Shown: positions 11,890 to 23,497 of the stretch, piece after piece
Position numbering within the stretch: the stretch's first letter is position 1
Layout of the letters: every line of letters begins with the position of its first letter
Source of the DNA: Symbiodinium natans
Taxonomy: Eukaryota; Sar; Dinophyceae; Suessiales; Symbiodiniaceae
Length of the DNA stretch: 64,000 bases
Direction of reading: 5' to 3'
Assembly (NCBI GenBank): GCA_905221605.1
Contig: CAJNDS010002304.1
Coordinates: 64,001-128,000 of the forward strand
Made by a program: the position numbers and the translations under genes
The notes under the pieces: model-generated
What the model was told of the DNA's origin: nothing
Database searches by the model: none
What the model saw: the letters and a program-made list of their open reading frames with translations, nothing else

Positions 11890-13383
11890 CGCCAAGCCAT
11901 TGCACATGACATGACAGAATAGCACTCGCCACACCGCAAACCGTGCATGGCTCTCCGCATGTTCACGCCATCGTCTTTGGAAGACTCAGGGATGCAGTCT
12001 CTTGGGTGCCTGTCGTAGGCCAAGTGCGCCTGCAGGGATATGTGTCCGATAAGAGGTGCCTTTAGCATGATAATCCCTTATGAATGCGAGGAAGACAGCG
12101 CTGTTCAACTCCGGCCACGATGTACTCGAGCGTAGTCATCCGGTTGTAGACCAGCGCGAGGTGGAAGATCAACAATGTTGAGATGGGCACAATCAGGGCT
12201 ATGTTCGAAAGCCTCAGGGCAATGGACTCTACAGGCTTGTTCGATACATTCTTGCCTTCTTCAACATGTCTAAAGTGCATCCCCGGCACGTTAGAAAGAT
12301 GATGGCAGGCAATAGCAGCTCCTCAAGACTCAAGACGCATGAGGCCACAGGGGTGCCAGCATTACGGGAAAGTTGCAGTGGCAGTCGACGTGGCTTTGGC
12401 CACACATTTTCCCCGGGTGGCTTTATCAACTGGATTGTGCACTCTTTCGTAACTTGCGAGCGGGTAGTCTGCCGTCTGGGGAATCTTCGTGGACATCTTC
12501 GAATGCCCACTCCTTTGGCTCGCCATACATGATGACCACCCCGGTGAGCACAATTCCGCTGACGCACATGATCCCTGGTCGGACATACGGTTTACTGCGG
12601 GCTGTGCAGGCCTGGGAGATACTATTGAATTGGCAACCTTCGGACGTCAGCGGAGGGAATGTCCAATGTGGCACCCGCGCCTAAGAACAGTGTTGCCGAG
12701 ATCATGGCAGTCCAGAAGCTTCGATAATTTTGATCGCCAATACCTCGGATGTCATCCCACTAGCGCAGGGGCGAATTCGGGAGATGCTCTCTTAGAGAAT
12801 CCTTGGATTTCGGGTCTGCCAGCAGCGGTTTGCATTTGCTTGAAGTTTTTTGCCATCTTGTGCCCGTTGCCCATCATGCCGTTACTTCACTTATGGCTCG
12901 CAACGCTCTCCAGTCTCCACTACATGGGACTACCGGGTTTCTGGCGACATGCTGCGACGGTGCCATGCCACATGTGCCGACTGCCGATTTGCAGGGAGAG
13001 CGGCAATTGTTCAACCATATGCAATGATGATCGAAGCCAGAGACACACCTCACAAAGAGTGGAAGCAGAATCCTATGCCCTACTAGCTACTACAACTCGC
13101 CAATTTGCTGCTGACGACCAAGACAAGCTGTGAGAAACTCTCGCAGTATTGCGTCCGCGTTGTCATGCTGCCAAGATGCCTGTTGCACGCGTTGCAGTGC
13201 TCTGTCCGCCACTCCTGCTGATTCTAACCCTGCTTGTGGCCCTATCGCTGCATTGAGGGAAGAGATGCTCAGAGACCAGGGCGAAGAAAAGCAATGCTCT
13301 GAAGCTGAAGAGGAGTCCCTACCTGTCGAACGTGGCAGTCGTGACACAAGGGGAGCTGCGTCTTTCCGAGGTCATCAAAGGAC
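11890..13383 (-). CDS. DHHC-type protein S-acyltransferase, core exons
   Basis: Membrane enzyme that transfers palmitate to cysteines of target proteins. Firm exons (minus): 13323-13383, 13180-13214, 13005-13048, 12681-12743, 12520-12574, then from 12212 downward; phases agree at every join. The joined zinc-binding cysteine-rich domain reads LCHDC, nine residues, HCNACNRC, then GFDHHCIW, NNCIG and NYRSF, the exact spacing of the family. Normally DHHC is followed by Pro; here it is Ile. Two membrane helices follow (MISATLFLGIMCVSGIVLTG and IALIVPISTLLIFHLALVY), then MTTLE, the family's TTxE motif. Introns: one GT-AG, four GC-AG. A later exon probably includes LAYDRHPRDCIPESS (about 11930-12035), but its joins and the stop are unresolved. 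The first two membrane helices and the start codon were not found. Confidence 0.85.
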
Positions 13384-15303
13384 CTGAGCGGGATTGCAGT
13401 CCATGTTTCTGCACAGCATCTCATCTTGCGACACCTAAGGCCCCAAGCCAAGGAATTTCTGCATACTGCTGCCCTCTGTCAAGTCTCAGAAATTTCCTGG
13501 AGACTGAATTGAACTGCAGCCGTAGCAGCCCCTTGCCCCACTTCCACGAAACCTCGCGGGCAGTTGCGGCTCAGGGCTCAGGAGTCGCGAAGAGTTGCGC
13601 GCCGTGCGCGACTATGACTTCTTGTGCTGCCTTGCACCCTTGTTGCCAAGGCTCATTGGGATGGGAAGGGTCCGTTATGGCAGCCTTCACGCCAGCACCA
13701 ATCATGATGAGAGCCTCAGCGCTGAGATGTTGAATGCCCTCCTGCCTTAGTACCTTGGGGCGGGGGCGACCTCGACATTTTTCGACAGTGACAAGACGGT
13801 TCTGGGTTCAAAGCGCTACTCCGTGCGCAACTTTGGGTGACCCCGCGTATCTCCGCGCACTTCCTCCGACCAGGCTCAAGCTGTGGAGGTCAAGCGCCAG
13901 AATTCTCGTAGACGCAAGTCGCAGAAATGACCCAGGCCCTACGCCAGTCCCCCAAAGGATCCCATAGAGCAATTTCCGGGGAGCCCTGGCTCTGTGGATA
14001 TACGATTCGCAACCCAGATGCTGTCAATGAGAATACCACTGCCATCGTCACCTGCGTAACGAAGTCCTGCCGCCAAATCTGTGCAAAGGATTCAGATCAA
14101 GCTTGCTCCTTACCCTCGCGCCAAGACAACTTTACCTGCCTGTCTCCAGTCAAGCACCCCGTCCTTTTGAACCTGAAAGCTTCTGGCACTACCATGGACC
14201 ATCCTTTCAACCTACCCGGTTCAAGGCTTATCAGAATTCTCTTCGTTGTCCAGAATCAAAGGCAAGTAGAGCAAGACGAAGGAGGTGGCGTCAATGAGGA
14301 TGACCTCGGCAGCGAACCCAGACAGTGCCTGAGCTAGAGAGTGCATCTGCAAAAGCCTCGTGGTAACCTCACGTCCGCAATACCTTTGCTAGCAGCATCC
14401 CCTGGTCGCGCAATTTGGAGTACTGGTGCTTGCACCAGGACATGTAGCAATTGCACAACGTAGGAAGATGCATGGGGCCTTTAAGATCAAGCAACCGGCA
14501 CTGAGCTGCCCACGATAATCAGGATCACTTGAAGGGGACTTACTGGCCTCCGGCAATCGACAGCTCGAACCGTTTTTCTGTGCAGCTTTTTTAAAGGGGT
14601 CTTTCGAGCAGCACTTGCCTGTTGAAACCATGCCGCCGGACATAAGTCTCGACCGTCGCCGACATGACTCGCAGGTCCCAAGCAATCCTAGAACCTACTT
14701 GTGTAGGATGCGGCATCTGATGTTGCTGGACAGGGTCTGAGCTTTCAAGTAGACCAGCTGAGATGGCTAGGCGATCGTTTTGCTCATGCTCTTGCTGATT
14801 TCATGTCCGCCTTGCGATTGCCAAATGCTGCAATGAGCCCCCCGCAGTAACATTCACTCATTGTGCTGGCATTGCTGCTGCTACGGCTGCGTTTCGAGAC
14901 ACAAGTGGCCTTACCTTTCCACAGGTTTGGTGCGCCATCGGCTATCCTAAGGAAGGCAAGCGAGGCCTTGAGAGCCTCACTTGCGAACTTTACTGGCGAC
15001 AAGCGCATCTCGCCATGCGCTCTGAGAGAGTTGCCGGGTTTGATGCCAGTCAATCTGCACGCAATGTTTCTGACTCTCATATACAGCCCGTAGAGACATA
15101 AGCTTGCAGCATCTGGTGCCACGAAGTGGCCCCTCTGCCTGTGACTCCTATGCACAGGATCCGCAGTCTGCAAAACGCACCCTTGAAGTGTCAGGCTACA
15201 CTGGGGGGGGGGGGGGGGGGCGAGTCTTTGACAAACTTTGACTGGGGTCCTCAGAGCGGTAGTTGCAGTCTACTGAGTCTACTCTGCACCCGTCTCACGC
15301 CTC
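13384..15303. other. Stretch without a supported gene
   Basis: It should hold the 5' exons of the DHHC gene, but I could not identify them. Only short frames are seen on both strands, plus an 18-base G run at 15203-15220. Confidence 0.4.
15203..15220 (+). repeat. G homopolymer (18)
   Basis: Uninterrupted run of G about 85 bp downstream of the stop codon of the gene at 15304-16575. Confidence 0.95.
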
Positions 15304-16575
15304 TCAGCTGGGGGTCCAGGTGAGGTTCTGGAAGCCTGGCCGGGCGTAGTTGGCGGCAGGTCGCGGTGGAGGCACGCCTGGTCTGGGACGCCAGGCACCC
15401 CAATGGGGTGAAGGAGGGGGCCTCCATCCCGGCGTCGTGGCTGGCTGGGAATGCGGCTGTGCCCGCTGCATGGGCTCAGGGCCAGGCTCCAGAAACTTGG
15501 GGCCACCGGCTGCGGTGGCGTCCTGGGTAACCCAACCGATGGGTTTTGGGAACAGCGGGGATGACGGGTGTCGGATCTGAACACGGATGATGCCATTCTC
15601 GGTCGTGAAGGCTGGTGCCACCTGCTCAACAATTTCTCCTTCCTGCAACTTCTGAACTTCCTCGCTGTCCAGCCTCTCACTCTTTCGCACCACAGTGTTG
15701 CCACGGACCACTTTCCATTTCTTGGGAGTGAAGTATTGTGGAGCCTGCGTGGCTGCATGAGGCGGCTGAAAGCGAGAAGCCGGGTAGCTCGGGCCGCTTC
15801 CCTGGTATGGCGAGGCTGCAGGATCATGGCTCGGTTGCCCCCCAGGGGCTCGGAATGACCAGCGAGTGTCCCATGTGTCCCCTCCTGGAGCAGGCCCTTC
15901 TCGACCATCGCTTTTTGGAGGTCGTCCCTCGTGCATGTAGTCGACATTTGGGGTGAGCTTGGCCTTGCGATCTGCCTGGTTCGCCACAGGTGTCGTGACT
16001 GTCACCGGGGTGCTGGCGGTGGCTGCCCGCCGCCGTCGCTTCCGCGAGCGGCTTCTGGCAGGAGCTGCCGCCACATTCGTCGGGGTCGCCGCTGCCTGGG
16101 CCGCCGCTTGAGCCGCTTGGGCCTTCTTCTCCTTCTTGGCCTTCTTCTCAGCGTCCTTGGTGGGGTCCTTGGTCTTCTCCTTGCCATCTTCCCGCTTCTC
16201 ACGACGGCGCCGCTTGGAGCCTTCGTTGCCTTCCTTGACCATCTTCTGAAGCTTCTCACAGAGCCAGTTGGTGAAGGGCCCACTCTGATCTTGCAGGAAG
16301 GCCTCAAGCTCGGTTTTGATGGCCTCCGGAGGTCTGCTGGACTGCAGCATCACGGAGATGTACTCAACAAGAACCCCAAGCTCTCCATAGCCACCGATCA
16401 TGGTCTGCAGCTTCTCTGTCACGGCCTTCGACAAGCTGCTTCGTTGCTCAGCGCTTAACTTCTCATAGAGCTCGGCCAGCTTCGGCAGTTCCTTCGCCTC
16501 CTTGCCCATTGCATCCACGCCCAAGTGGAGGGACTTTGGATGGCTGAGTCTTTGAGTCTTCAAGCTGTCCACCAT
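15304..16575 (-). CDS. Intronless gene: helical (PWI/Nab2-like) N-terminus, basic linker, SH3-like domain
   Basis: One open frame of 423 codons with clear domain structure. Residues 32-112 are helical with the pattern GVLVEYISVMLQ and TELEAFLQDQSGPFTNWL, resembling the PWI-like N-terminal fold of Nab2/ZC3H14 poly(A)-RNA-binding proteins; this match is from memory. Residues 116-185 are a Lys/Arg- and Ala-rich linker with RSRSRKRRRR, a likely nuclear localisation signal. Residues 283-352 (KWKVVRGNTVVRKSERLDSE through PIGWVT) are an SH3b-like domain common in dinoflagellate proteins. The rest is Pro/Gly-rich. An RNA-linked nuclear role is inference. The first Met is used here; Met23 (MGKEAKELPK) is an equally plausible start. 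Lack of introns is unusual among these neighbours. Confidence 0.85.
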   Translation of the reverse strand: MVDSLKTQRLSHPKSLHLGVDAMGKEAKELPKLAELYEKLSAEQRSSLSKAVTEKLQTMIGGYGELGVLVEYISVMLQSSRPPEAIKTELEAFLQDQSGPFTNWLCEKLQKMVKEGNEGSKRRRREKREDGKEKTKDPTKDAEKKAKKEKKAQAAQAAAQAAATPTNVAAAPARSRSRKRRRRAATASTPVTVTTPVANQADRKAKLTPNVDYMHEGRPPKSDGREGPAPGGDTWDTRWSFRAPGGQPSHDPAASPYQGSGPSYPASRFQPPHAATQAPQYFTPKKWKVVRGNTVVRKSERLDSEEVQKLQEGEIVEQVAPAFTTENGIIRVQIRHPSSPLFPKPIGWVTQDATAAGGPKFLEPGPEPMQRAQPHSQPATTPGWRPPPSPHWGAWRPRPGVPPPRPAANYARPGFQNLTWTPS

Positions 16576-17675
16576 GCTTGGGCTGTTCTGATGCAGTGTG
16601 CAGGTTAGCAGCTGTTTGCGGCTGGTAAGTTTTTAGCTTGTCTCTGTCTGGAGACTGTGCACAGGATCTTGTGTGAGTCTGTCAACATGATAAAAGGCTA
16701 GGTCTGAGCCGCAAGGACCAGCGAAGTACTGCTTCACCAAGGCTGCTTTACATAGGCTTGTTTACATGCTGGAGATTGTGAGCTGGTGCGGCCAGAACAA
16801 CTGAAACCGGCAGGCAAATCAGTGTTGAAGTGGTGGACGACAGAGTCTGGGGCAGGGGCCGGGGAGCCGTGGAGGAGGGCTAGCCTCGTGCGACAGAAGC
16901 TGTTCGCGCGCTTCTACCTGCTCAATTCTGGCTATGCCTGCAGGCTGTGCGGGCCAATGTCATATGCTCGCAATACAGCAGGAGATGATGCTTTTGCATC
17001 CTGAGAATGCCACCATGCATCCACACTCAAGCTGCATGGCCGTGCACAGTCCTGCGCCCTCGAGCCATCGGATGGGTGGTTGGAGTTTCCACACAGGCAA
17101 GATTAGGAGCTCAGACCAATAACATTGTAGCCGCTGTGGTCTGTGAGGTGCTGACGTGCGCATGAAATTTAAACCAAAATATGCACCTTGGTGCGGAGCT
17201 GATCTCAGGACACGGTGAGGACACGGTGCCCTGACGGACACATCATTCTTTTCCATACTCGCTTCTGGAGTACGCTGCGGTACGCCTTCTAAGCTTGCGC
17301 GACTCAACCCATCCTTGTGTACACATACACGCACAGGTGCATGCCATGGTTTCTGTACACGAAAGTCCTTGGTCCTTGTGACCACAGGAATTCCCTAGCT
17401 CCGAGCGTTCCGGAGCCAGTCATAAGTTCGCATCATGCAGGTCTCCATCTAGTCCGTGCAACCCCTGCATGCTTCCTCTGTACCCCAGCTGGGTCGCGCA
17501 AGTGATGCGATTTCGGTACGGCAACTGGGACACTTTGACCTCGGCAACAAACAGCAGAAGATCAAGGAGGCTTCCAAGAGGTGGCAGAATCATAATCCTT
17601 GTGGTTTCTTGTTTGAGCATTCCGCAATTGCATGTTCACGTGCACACCTGCTTAGCTTTGCCGGATATTACAAGA

Positions 17676-17782
17676 ATAACACTAATACTAAGAAGAATGA
17701 TCAGAATGATAATAGTAATCATGATAAAAAAAAAGGAATACAAAAATAATAATAAGATTAATAATCATAATAATAATACAGC
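17676..17782. repeat. AT-rich AAT/ATG trinucleotide island
   Basis: Imperfect AATAAT/AATGAT repeats with GATAAAAAAAAAGG inside. The words AATCATGATAA and AATAATAATA recur at 42174-42262 and 61795-61882. Confidence 0.8.
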
Positions 17783-17901
17783 AAAACTGTCCTGAGGTTG
17801 CTGCAGAAGCGGGGCACAGCATCGGCACACTTGCAGATGCCGGCAGGGCAGGATGAGCACGGAAGGCCGTGCGCTGTAGCACACCTGCGTCTCTGTAGAT
17901 T

Positions 17902-17973
17902 GGGTTTAGGGTTTAGGGTTTAGGGTTTAGGGTTTAGGGTTTGGGGTTTAGGGTTTAGGGTTAGGGTTTAGGG
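17902..17973 (-). repeat. Interstitial telomere-type array (TTTAGGG)n
   Basis: About ten units, with one TTTGGGG and one TTAGGG variant. Confidence 0.95.
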
Positions 17974-18106
17974 TCCGAGTTGAGCAGGCTTGGAAGGTGA
18001 ATTGAAGGTGTGATTTGGGCATCTTGCAGCGAAGGCTCAATGCAGTCGGGCTCGCTCCCATAAGCCGCTGGTGCATAGCATGTCCTACACGAGCCACCCT
18101 CAAAGG

Positions 18107-18174
18107 GTTTTCGAGGGTTTTAGGGTTCTAGGGTTTTAGGATGTTTTAGGGGTTTAGGGTTTTTAGGTTTTAGG
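18107..18174 (-). repeat. Degenerate telomere-type array
   Basis: Units such as GGGTTTTAGGG, GGGTTCTAGGG and TTTTAGGA: an old or expanded-unit version of the TTTAGGG array 130 bp away. Confidence 0.75.
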
Positions 18175-20002
18175 AAGCCCTCAAGATCCCCTTCCCACAC
18201 TTTGCTTGAACAGCGGCTCCTGCTGTCCGTCGCGTCCGTTGCGTGGAACCTCCTGGGACTTTGAGGGCCAGCTTCGGGGTGCCATGACATGCGCTCGGCG
18301 CCTTCAGAAGGGTCAACCTTAGGTTCAACCTTTCGGGCTTTCAGAACTCAAACGTTCAAACTCAGGAGAATCTCAGACTCAGAGGCGCATGGGATCCAAG
18401 CGCATGAGCAACTAGTCACCCACCGCGAGAACGCTAGAACAGACAGACTGCTGCACAAGCGAAGTTGGGCCCCCCCCCCCCCCCGGCGGCCTCACAGGCC
18501 CTCAAGCAACTGAACAACAGCCTGGCTATACCAGTATGACATGGCCTGCTTACCCGTAGTTATTTCGGATTGTTTTCTCTTGTCAAGGTTATGCGTCTGG
18601 GTTTGGTGTGTGCCGAATTATTCTTGGAGCATGTACTTTGCCTTTAGGCGTTCTATTCGTGGTTCCGGACGAGTTCACCCACCCTGCCACCGACTCTCTC
18701 TCCCTCTCACACACACTAACACCTAAGGCATCGACGCCATCGCGAGCAGCATCCGGCGCCAGCCATTCACGGGCGGTCTCCTTGGTGAGGAGCTCACGTC
18801 GCGTAACAAGGCGACTTTGTAGGGCACACTGCTTTGAGTTTTTGTTGGACAGCACTTGGGACGAGTGTGCCGACCTGAGTTGACATTCCCTCGACTTGGC
18901 CCTCCGTGCCTGTTACCCCCAGGCACCCAGGCTACTGAGGGTGATCGGAAGTCGTCACAGAATCGGTTCGTCTATTCGAGGAACAGAATCGGTTACTCTA
19001 AGAGGATGCGCGAAAACCCCCTTTTTCGGAGGATATCCCTAAATTACGATATCGTTCTTGCTTTCTCTTCTCGTTTTCTCGAGTTTTAACATTAGCAAAA
19101 CGCACATCTGATCGAGTCAATACCGTTTTTTATCATCCCACTCTTTGAGTTGGAAAATGGTTGTGGATTGACCGGAGCTCGTTCACCGAAGTTTTCAGCA
19201 CAAAAAAATGACCTGCCTGAATCAGGCTGCATCCATTTGCATGAGAAGACCTCTGTGTGCATTGCCCACTCGCAGCCCTTGAAACCTACACCAACTTTTT
19301 TACAGATGATACGCCCACCATGTCGCGGTGCGGTGGCACATGCCGGCAAATGCTCCGTGACCACTTCTGACGGCAAACCGCATCCGCCCCGAAGCAACTG
19401 CGGCCGAGAAGCGTTTCCTCGCCATCGCTAGCCGAATCCTTCCACATTCGCGTTGTCTTTGATCATCTCCACAGCTAACAGCTTACAACTAGCTTGAAAG
19501 ACACCTGCTTCTGCCTCCTGTTTTGCTCCATGCGAGCTACTGGCATGGCGGGACTTCGGGAAACACTTGAAGAGCCCCCCCCCCCCCTCCCCCCATCAGC
19601 CGCAGAGCCTCGACATGCATATTGTCCTCGGAGAAAAGACGATCCAGAAATCGAACCTCCAGGAGGATGGCAACTTGGGAGGGGCTCTTGCAAGATGCGC
19701 CCCCAAAAACACGGAACCTGGTTCCGGGAGACCCCTCACTCCAAGCTAGGCATCCGGCGTAGTTGACGCGACCACCTACAGATGACAAAACACTACAGCT
19801 CTCCATGACCTTTTACCTTTGCTGCAGCATGGAAAGGTATCCTCGACGGAGTTGCGCTTACACATGCGTAGGTTGCAACCAAAGCGGTCGAAAACTCTCG
19901 GTCAAGACACCGTCATAGCCAATCCTTGTGAGGATGACGAACCAAGGGTGTTAGCACGCAAACTTGCACTAGTCCATGTCACTGGCATCGGCCCGTGCCG
20001 TG

Positions 20003-20212
20003 TTAGACGCTGAACGGCCAAGCGTCTGCTCCAGCAGGCTTAGGAATGTTGAGAGCTTGATCTTCGAAGGCAAGCTCTGCATCACCTGAAGATGCCCAAG
20101 AGATGATGAGATGACAGGAGACCCGTCATTGCCCCGTAGTACCTGCTTTGTCAATGCCCCGTGTTGCCTTCCACAGCGTCTCTCGATCAACGGTCCCATC
20201 TCCCAGCTTGTC
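20003..20212 (-). CDS. Last two exons of a gene with an EF-hand-like loop
   Basis: Exons 20143-20212 and 20003-20085, joined by a GT-AG intron with matching phase. The first reads DKLGDGTVDRETLWKATRGI: an EF-hand-like calcium loop, although position 12 is Thr rather than Glu. The second reads DAELAFEDQALNIPKP and ends WPFSV and TAA. Upstream exons were not identified; minus frames near 20937-21158 contain EYGNFTIEEVICDKIEVELE and may belong to it. Family not recognised. Confidence 0.5.
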
Positions 20213-20689
20213 CTAAGTGGCTCTCACAGCCCTAGTCTTTGAAGAAACTTCTGAACTGAGATTCTGTGTCGCATCATGTCCTCCCCCCCCCCCCCCATCT
20301 CCCCGAGGCCACAAGTTTACACACACACACACAGCTACACACCTACACTTACTTAACAAAACACAAGCGCAAAACTGAAATGACTGAAACCTCAGGTGCT
20401 ACGTGGAAACAAGCTTGAACGTGTACATGCATAAAAATACATATATGAAGATATATGTAGGGGTATATGTATGGTACCAGCCAGTAGTGTAAGAAATTAA
20501 TGCAGCCAACCTTCACTCATGTTCAACAAATCAGCTGAACTGATTACGGTCTTTAACTGGGGAACTGGAAATATTGGGAGTCCTTTTGTATACGTATTAC
20601 TACATGAAAGAAAGTAACCAATTACGCAATTAGATAGGATATCTTTTTGACAGGGCTCTGGGCGAGGAATGGGATTGTGCATACACTCT

Positions 20690-20960
20690 GTTGTATTGCG
20701 CTCTTAATGTGTGGTCCAGGTTTGGATGCGACTGTTGTGCCAGTGAGGAGTGGGATTTTGGCTTTTCGTGTAACTTCAGAGATACCTATTCAACAGTTCA
20801 AGGAGGATGATTGTCGACACATTGCTGGTGTATTTGATTTTCATGTGTGATGCAGGTTTGGATGGTGGCGTTTGTGAACAGTCAGGAGTGGGTTTGGCAG
20901 GAAAGCGGATTGCACGTTGCTCGTGTAGTTTCGGTCTTATGTAGTTTCAAGGTGGGTTTT
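20690..20960. repeat. Imperfect tandem duplication, about 130 bp unit
   Basis: GCAGGTTTGGATG and CAGTCAGGAGTGGG words of the second unit align with CCAGGTTTGGATG and CAGTGAGGAGTGGG of the first, each followed by a cgTGTAnnTTC segment. No coding function is seen. Confidence 0.45.
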
Positions 20961-21480
20961 GGAGGGGGGTGGCTGGGTAGCATACATCATATATACATAT
21001 ACAAAGAAAGTATAGTATAGATCGAAGGGACGAAGCATAAGCAGACACTGATTGACGGTCTCTTTAACGAGACCTTTCAGTACCTCTAACTCTACTTCGA
21101 TCTTGTCACAGATCACCTCCTCTATGGTAAAGTTTCCGTACTCAAACTTGAGGTGCAAGCCTTGAGTTGTTCCCCCAGCCGACCGGTGGACTGCACTGCC
21201 GGGTCAGTGGCCGAAATGTTGCGCACTTAGCTTTAAGGGTTCTGGCATGGATCCTGCAGCACCTGGATGCATGCGCCCAGGGTCCAAGAATTTTTCTCAA
21301 GAGAAGCAAGCACTTCAAGACCTCTCAGAGTTAACTCAGGACCTAGGCACAAAGCGTCGAAAGACCCGCTTGACGATGGCCACTGGTCGCTCCTCTGTCT
21401 CGGCACCTGGTCGCTCCTCTGACTCCTCTGGTTCGGCTGTGGCCGAACAGTCCCAGTGTAGCGGCCAGCCGATGTTCAAC

Positions 21481-23337
21481 TGAATGAAATCCGCCACACC
21501 CGACAACATCGCATCAGCAGGACCAAGTTTTGCATCCAGAAAAAAGAAGCTGCAAGCTCGGGCCAAGCAATGAACGTCAACAGTTGCAGTCGCCTACTTT
21601 GAAGGTCACCCTGTGCTGACCTGGCATGCCATGCCGCGCACAACTCTCACAATTTCTGCGCCGCGATAGTCCATCACCTCATTCGTCTCCCAATCGGGCA
21701 CTACTCTTGTGATACGGATGAACCTCTTCCCTGCCTTGGGAGTCTGCAGAAGCAACACGGTAAGCTCGGCGTGGGTGTGTGAGTAGGGTTGGATTCCCAG
21801 ATGCCGCGCAAAGAGGATGCCCGATCTGTCACGGCGAACGGTGGGCTAAGTGAATCTTGCTGAGTTTGAGCCCCTTCGCCGTGACAGACGGCTCGCTAAA
21901 CACAGAACCGGCGCGCCTCAGTCCATCTCTTCCTTGACTTTGGCTGCTTTGAGAGCGGCACCTCACCAGGAACTATCCAGGCACCATGCGATTTCGCCGC
22001 GCCTGTAAGCGTGACAGCGAAGCTTAGCAATTTCCAAACCTGTCGGCTTGGCAAACGCTCTACTGACAACCGCGCAATGCTCGCAGCAAACCCAGTTGGA
22101 CCTTTGGACCTGCCTGTTCCTTATCCTTCACAACCGCCACGGCATGTGTCTGCTCGAGTTGCGATAACCACGGTTGGCTCTCGTCGCTTTTTGAAAAAAA
22201 GGGGCATCCCTAGCGCTGCCATTTGCCCCTCGTATGCTTCCAGGTGCGCATGTGTTGCAGAGACGCCGACGACCACAACTTCAAAGACGCGGGACAAACA
22301 CAATGGAAGTAGAAGTAAGCCAAGTAAGGCGGGCACCCATGAGAGGATCCTCTTCCTCCTCTGTGTCGTCATCGTCCTCCTCTCCCTGAATACTGCGACG
22401 AAATGCGATGAGGAAAATGCCAGTACAGTATAGTGTCTTCTGTGGAAGGCGTATGTTCGCCCCAAAGGCAAGCTGAAACATGCAGTTGTCATTCCACTGC
22501 TGGTCGTGCGGGAACATTCAGCAACCACGGCCAATTTAGGTCATACCATCGCTGAGCAGATGCTAGAAGAATCCCATAATGATTTGGGCCCTTGACTGCT
22601 GCTTCTCTCCATGCTTAGTCCGTGGCCTTGACAGGCTCCGTCTTGACCACCTCCGTCTTGACGGGCTCCGCTTTAACTGCCTTCGGGCAGTTACAAAAGT
22701 GATACCGCCAGATGGTTCTCTTACTGCTGTCAATGGCATTCGCATCAGTTCTGTTAACGTAACAGTGACGTTGTCTGGGGCCCTTCCAAGACCACGCCTC
22801 TGCTTTGGTTGCCACACCTTTTCTAGAGGACGCCGCGGCAATCAGTGCATCGAGGGCGTTGGTGTCCTTAAGGACTTGAAGGACAGTTGAGGCTGAGGCA
22901 TCCTTTGGTGTGTGCCCGGCATGTGCTCAAGCCATCGAATCTTTGGGTAAACTGACCGTCCGAGCTTCATCCTCATCCTCCTCCTTCTCCATCTTTACCT
23001 GATAACGGCCATTGCTTTTGGGTGCATCTACAAAAACTTGTGCAGAAACCGCCCGTGACTCGTGCCAGCAGCATGCCAGCCAGAAGTTTAAGCAACTCCG
23101 GCTGCATTCGTCCGGAGGAGACTTGGAGACTTGGGCCCAGGCCGCATGCAGCTCCTGCCGCTTTTTAGGATCTGTGTGGCTCTGTGAGAAGGCAATCTGC
23201 AGGAATGGTTTGAGTTTGTTTGGTGGGTTAAGTAGTGTGCGCGTCACGTCAGCTGACGTGCCTGCTCTAGTGCCTATGGTAGGACTTCTCGTCACCGACA
23301 TGACAGCAGCTGCGGAATCTGTCTCCCCTGACCCCAC
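21481..23337 (-). CDS. Multi-exon gene of unknown function with VKxE repeats
   Basis: Family not recognised. Protein-like minus-strand blocks in order: 22927-23337 (KLKPFLQIAFSQSHTDPKKR, later NGRYQVKMEKEEDEDE); about 22615-22790 (RTIWRYHFCNCP, then three VK[AT]E units); about 22400-22517 (FQLAFGANIRLPQKTLYC and an acidic EEDDDDTEEEED run); 21621-21743 (RFIRITRVVPDWETNEVMDY); 21481-21593 (SFFFLDAKLGPADAMLSG). The last two join in phase through a GT-AG intron (21594-21620), which would be only 27 nt, so that join may be wrong although both blocks look coding. VKxE is the SUMO-attachment consensus and recurs four times. The start may lie upstream near 23470, where PPRKRQRASR is read. The 3' end is unresolved. 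Confidence 0.6.
21826..21887. other. Perfect 13-bp inverted repeat (hairpin)
   Basis: CTGTCACGGCGAA at 21826-21838 and its exact reverse complement at 21875-21887, with a 36-nt loop. It lies between coding blocks of the gene above, probably in an intron. Purpose unknown; it could be the ends of a very small element. Confidence 0.7.
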
Positions 23338-23481
23338 TTCGCAGGGTTTCAGAAGCCCTCGTTGTTGGGTGTAAGGCCTGCTTCACTGGCGGCAGCGGCA
23401 CATCCGCTGAGAGCCTCGAGGCCCGCTGCCGCTTTCGTGGCGGCTCCTGGCTTGAAACAGTCTCTTGCAAGCAGTTTTCGG

Positions 23482-23497
23482 GTTAGGGGTTTAGGGA
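23482..23497 (-). repeat. Short telomere-type remnant
   Basis: GGGTTAGGGGTTTAGGG: two and a half imperfect units. Confidence 0.7.

Larger units (their letters stand above)
16576..20002. other. Repeat-rich stretch without a supported gene
   Basis: Holds an AT-rich trinucleotide island (17676-17782), telomere-type arrays (17902-17973 and a degenerate one at 18107-18174) and a C run near 18473. I see no frame with recognisable protein features. Confidence 0.45.

Noticed and set aside
15931-16458. Leu-rich plus-strand frame that looks like a membrane protein
   Set aside because: It is the antisense of the Lys/Ala-rich linker of the 15304-16575 gene; Lys codons read backwards give Leu and Phe.
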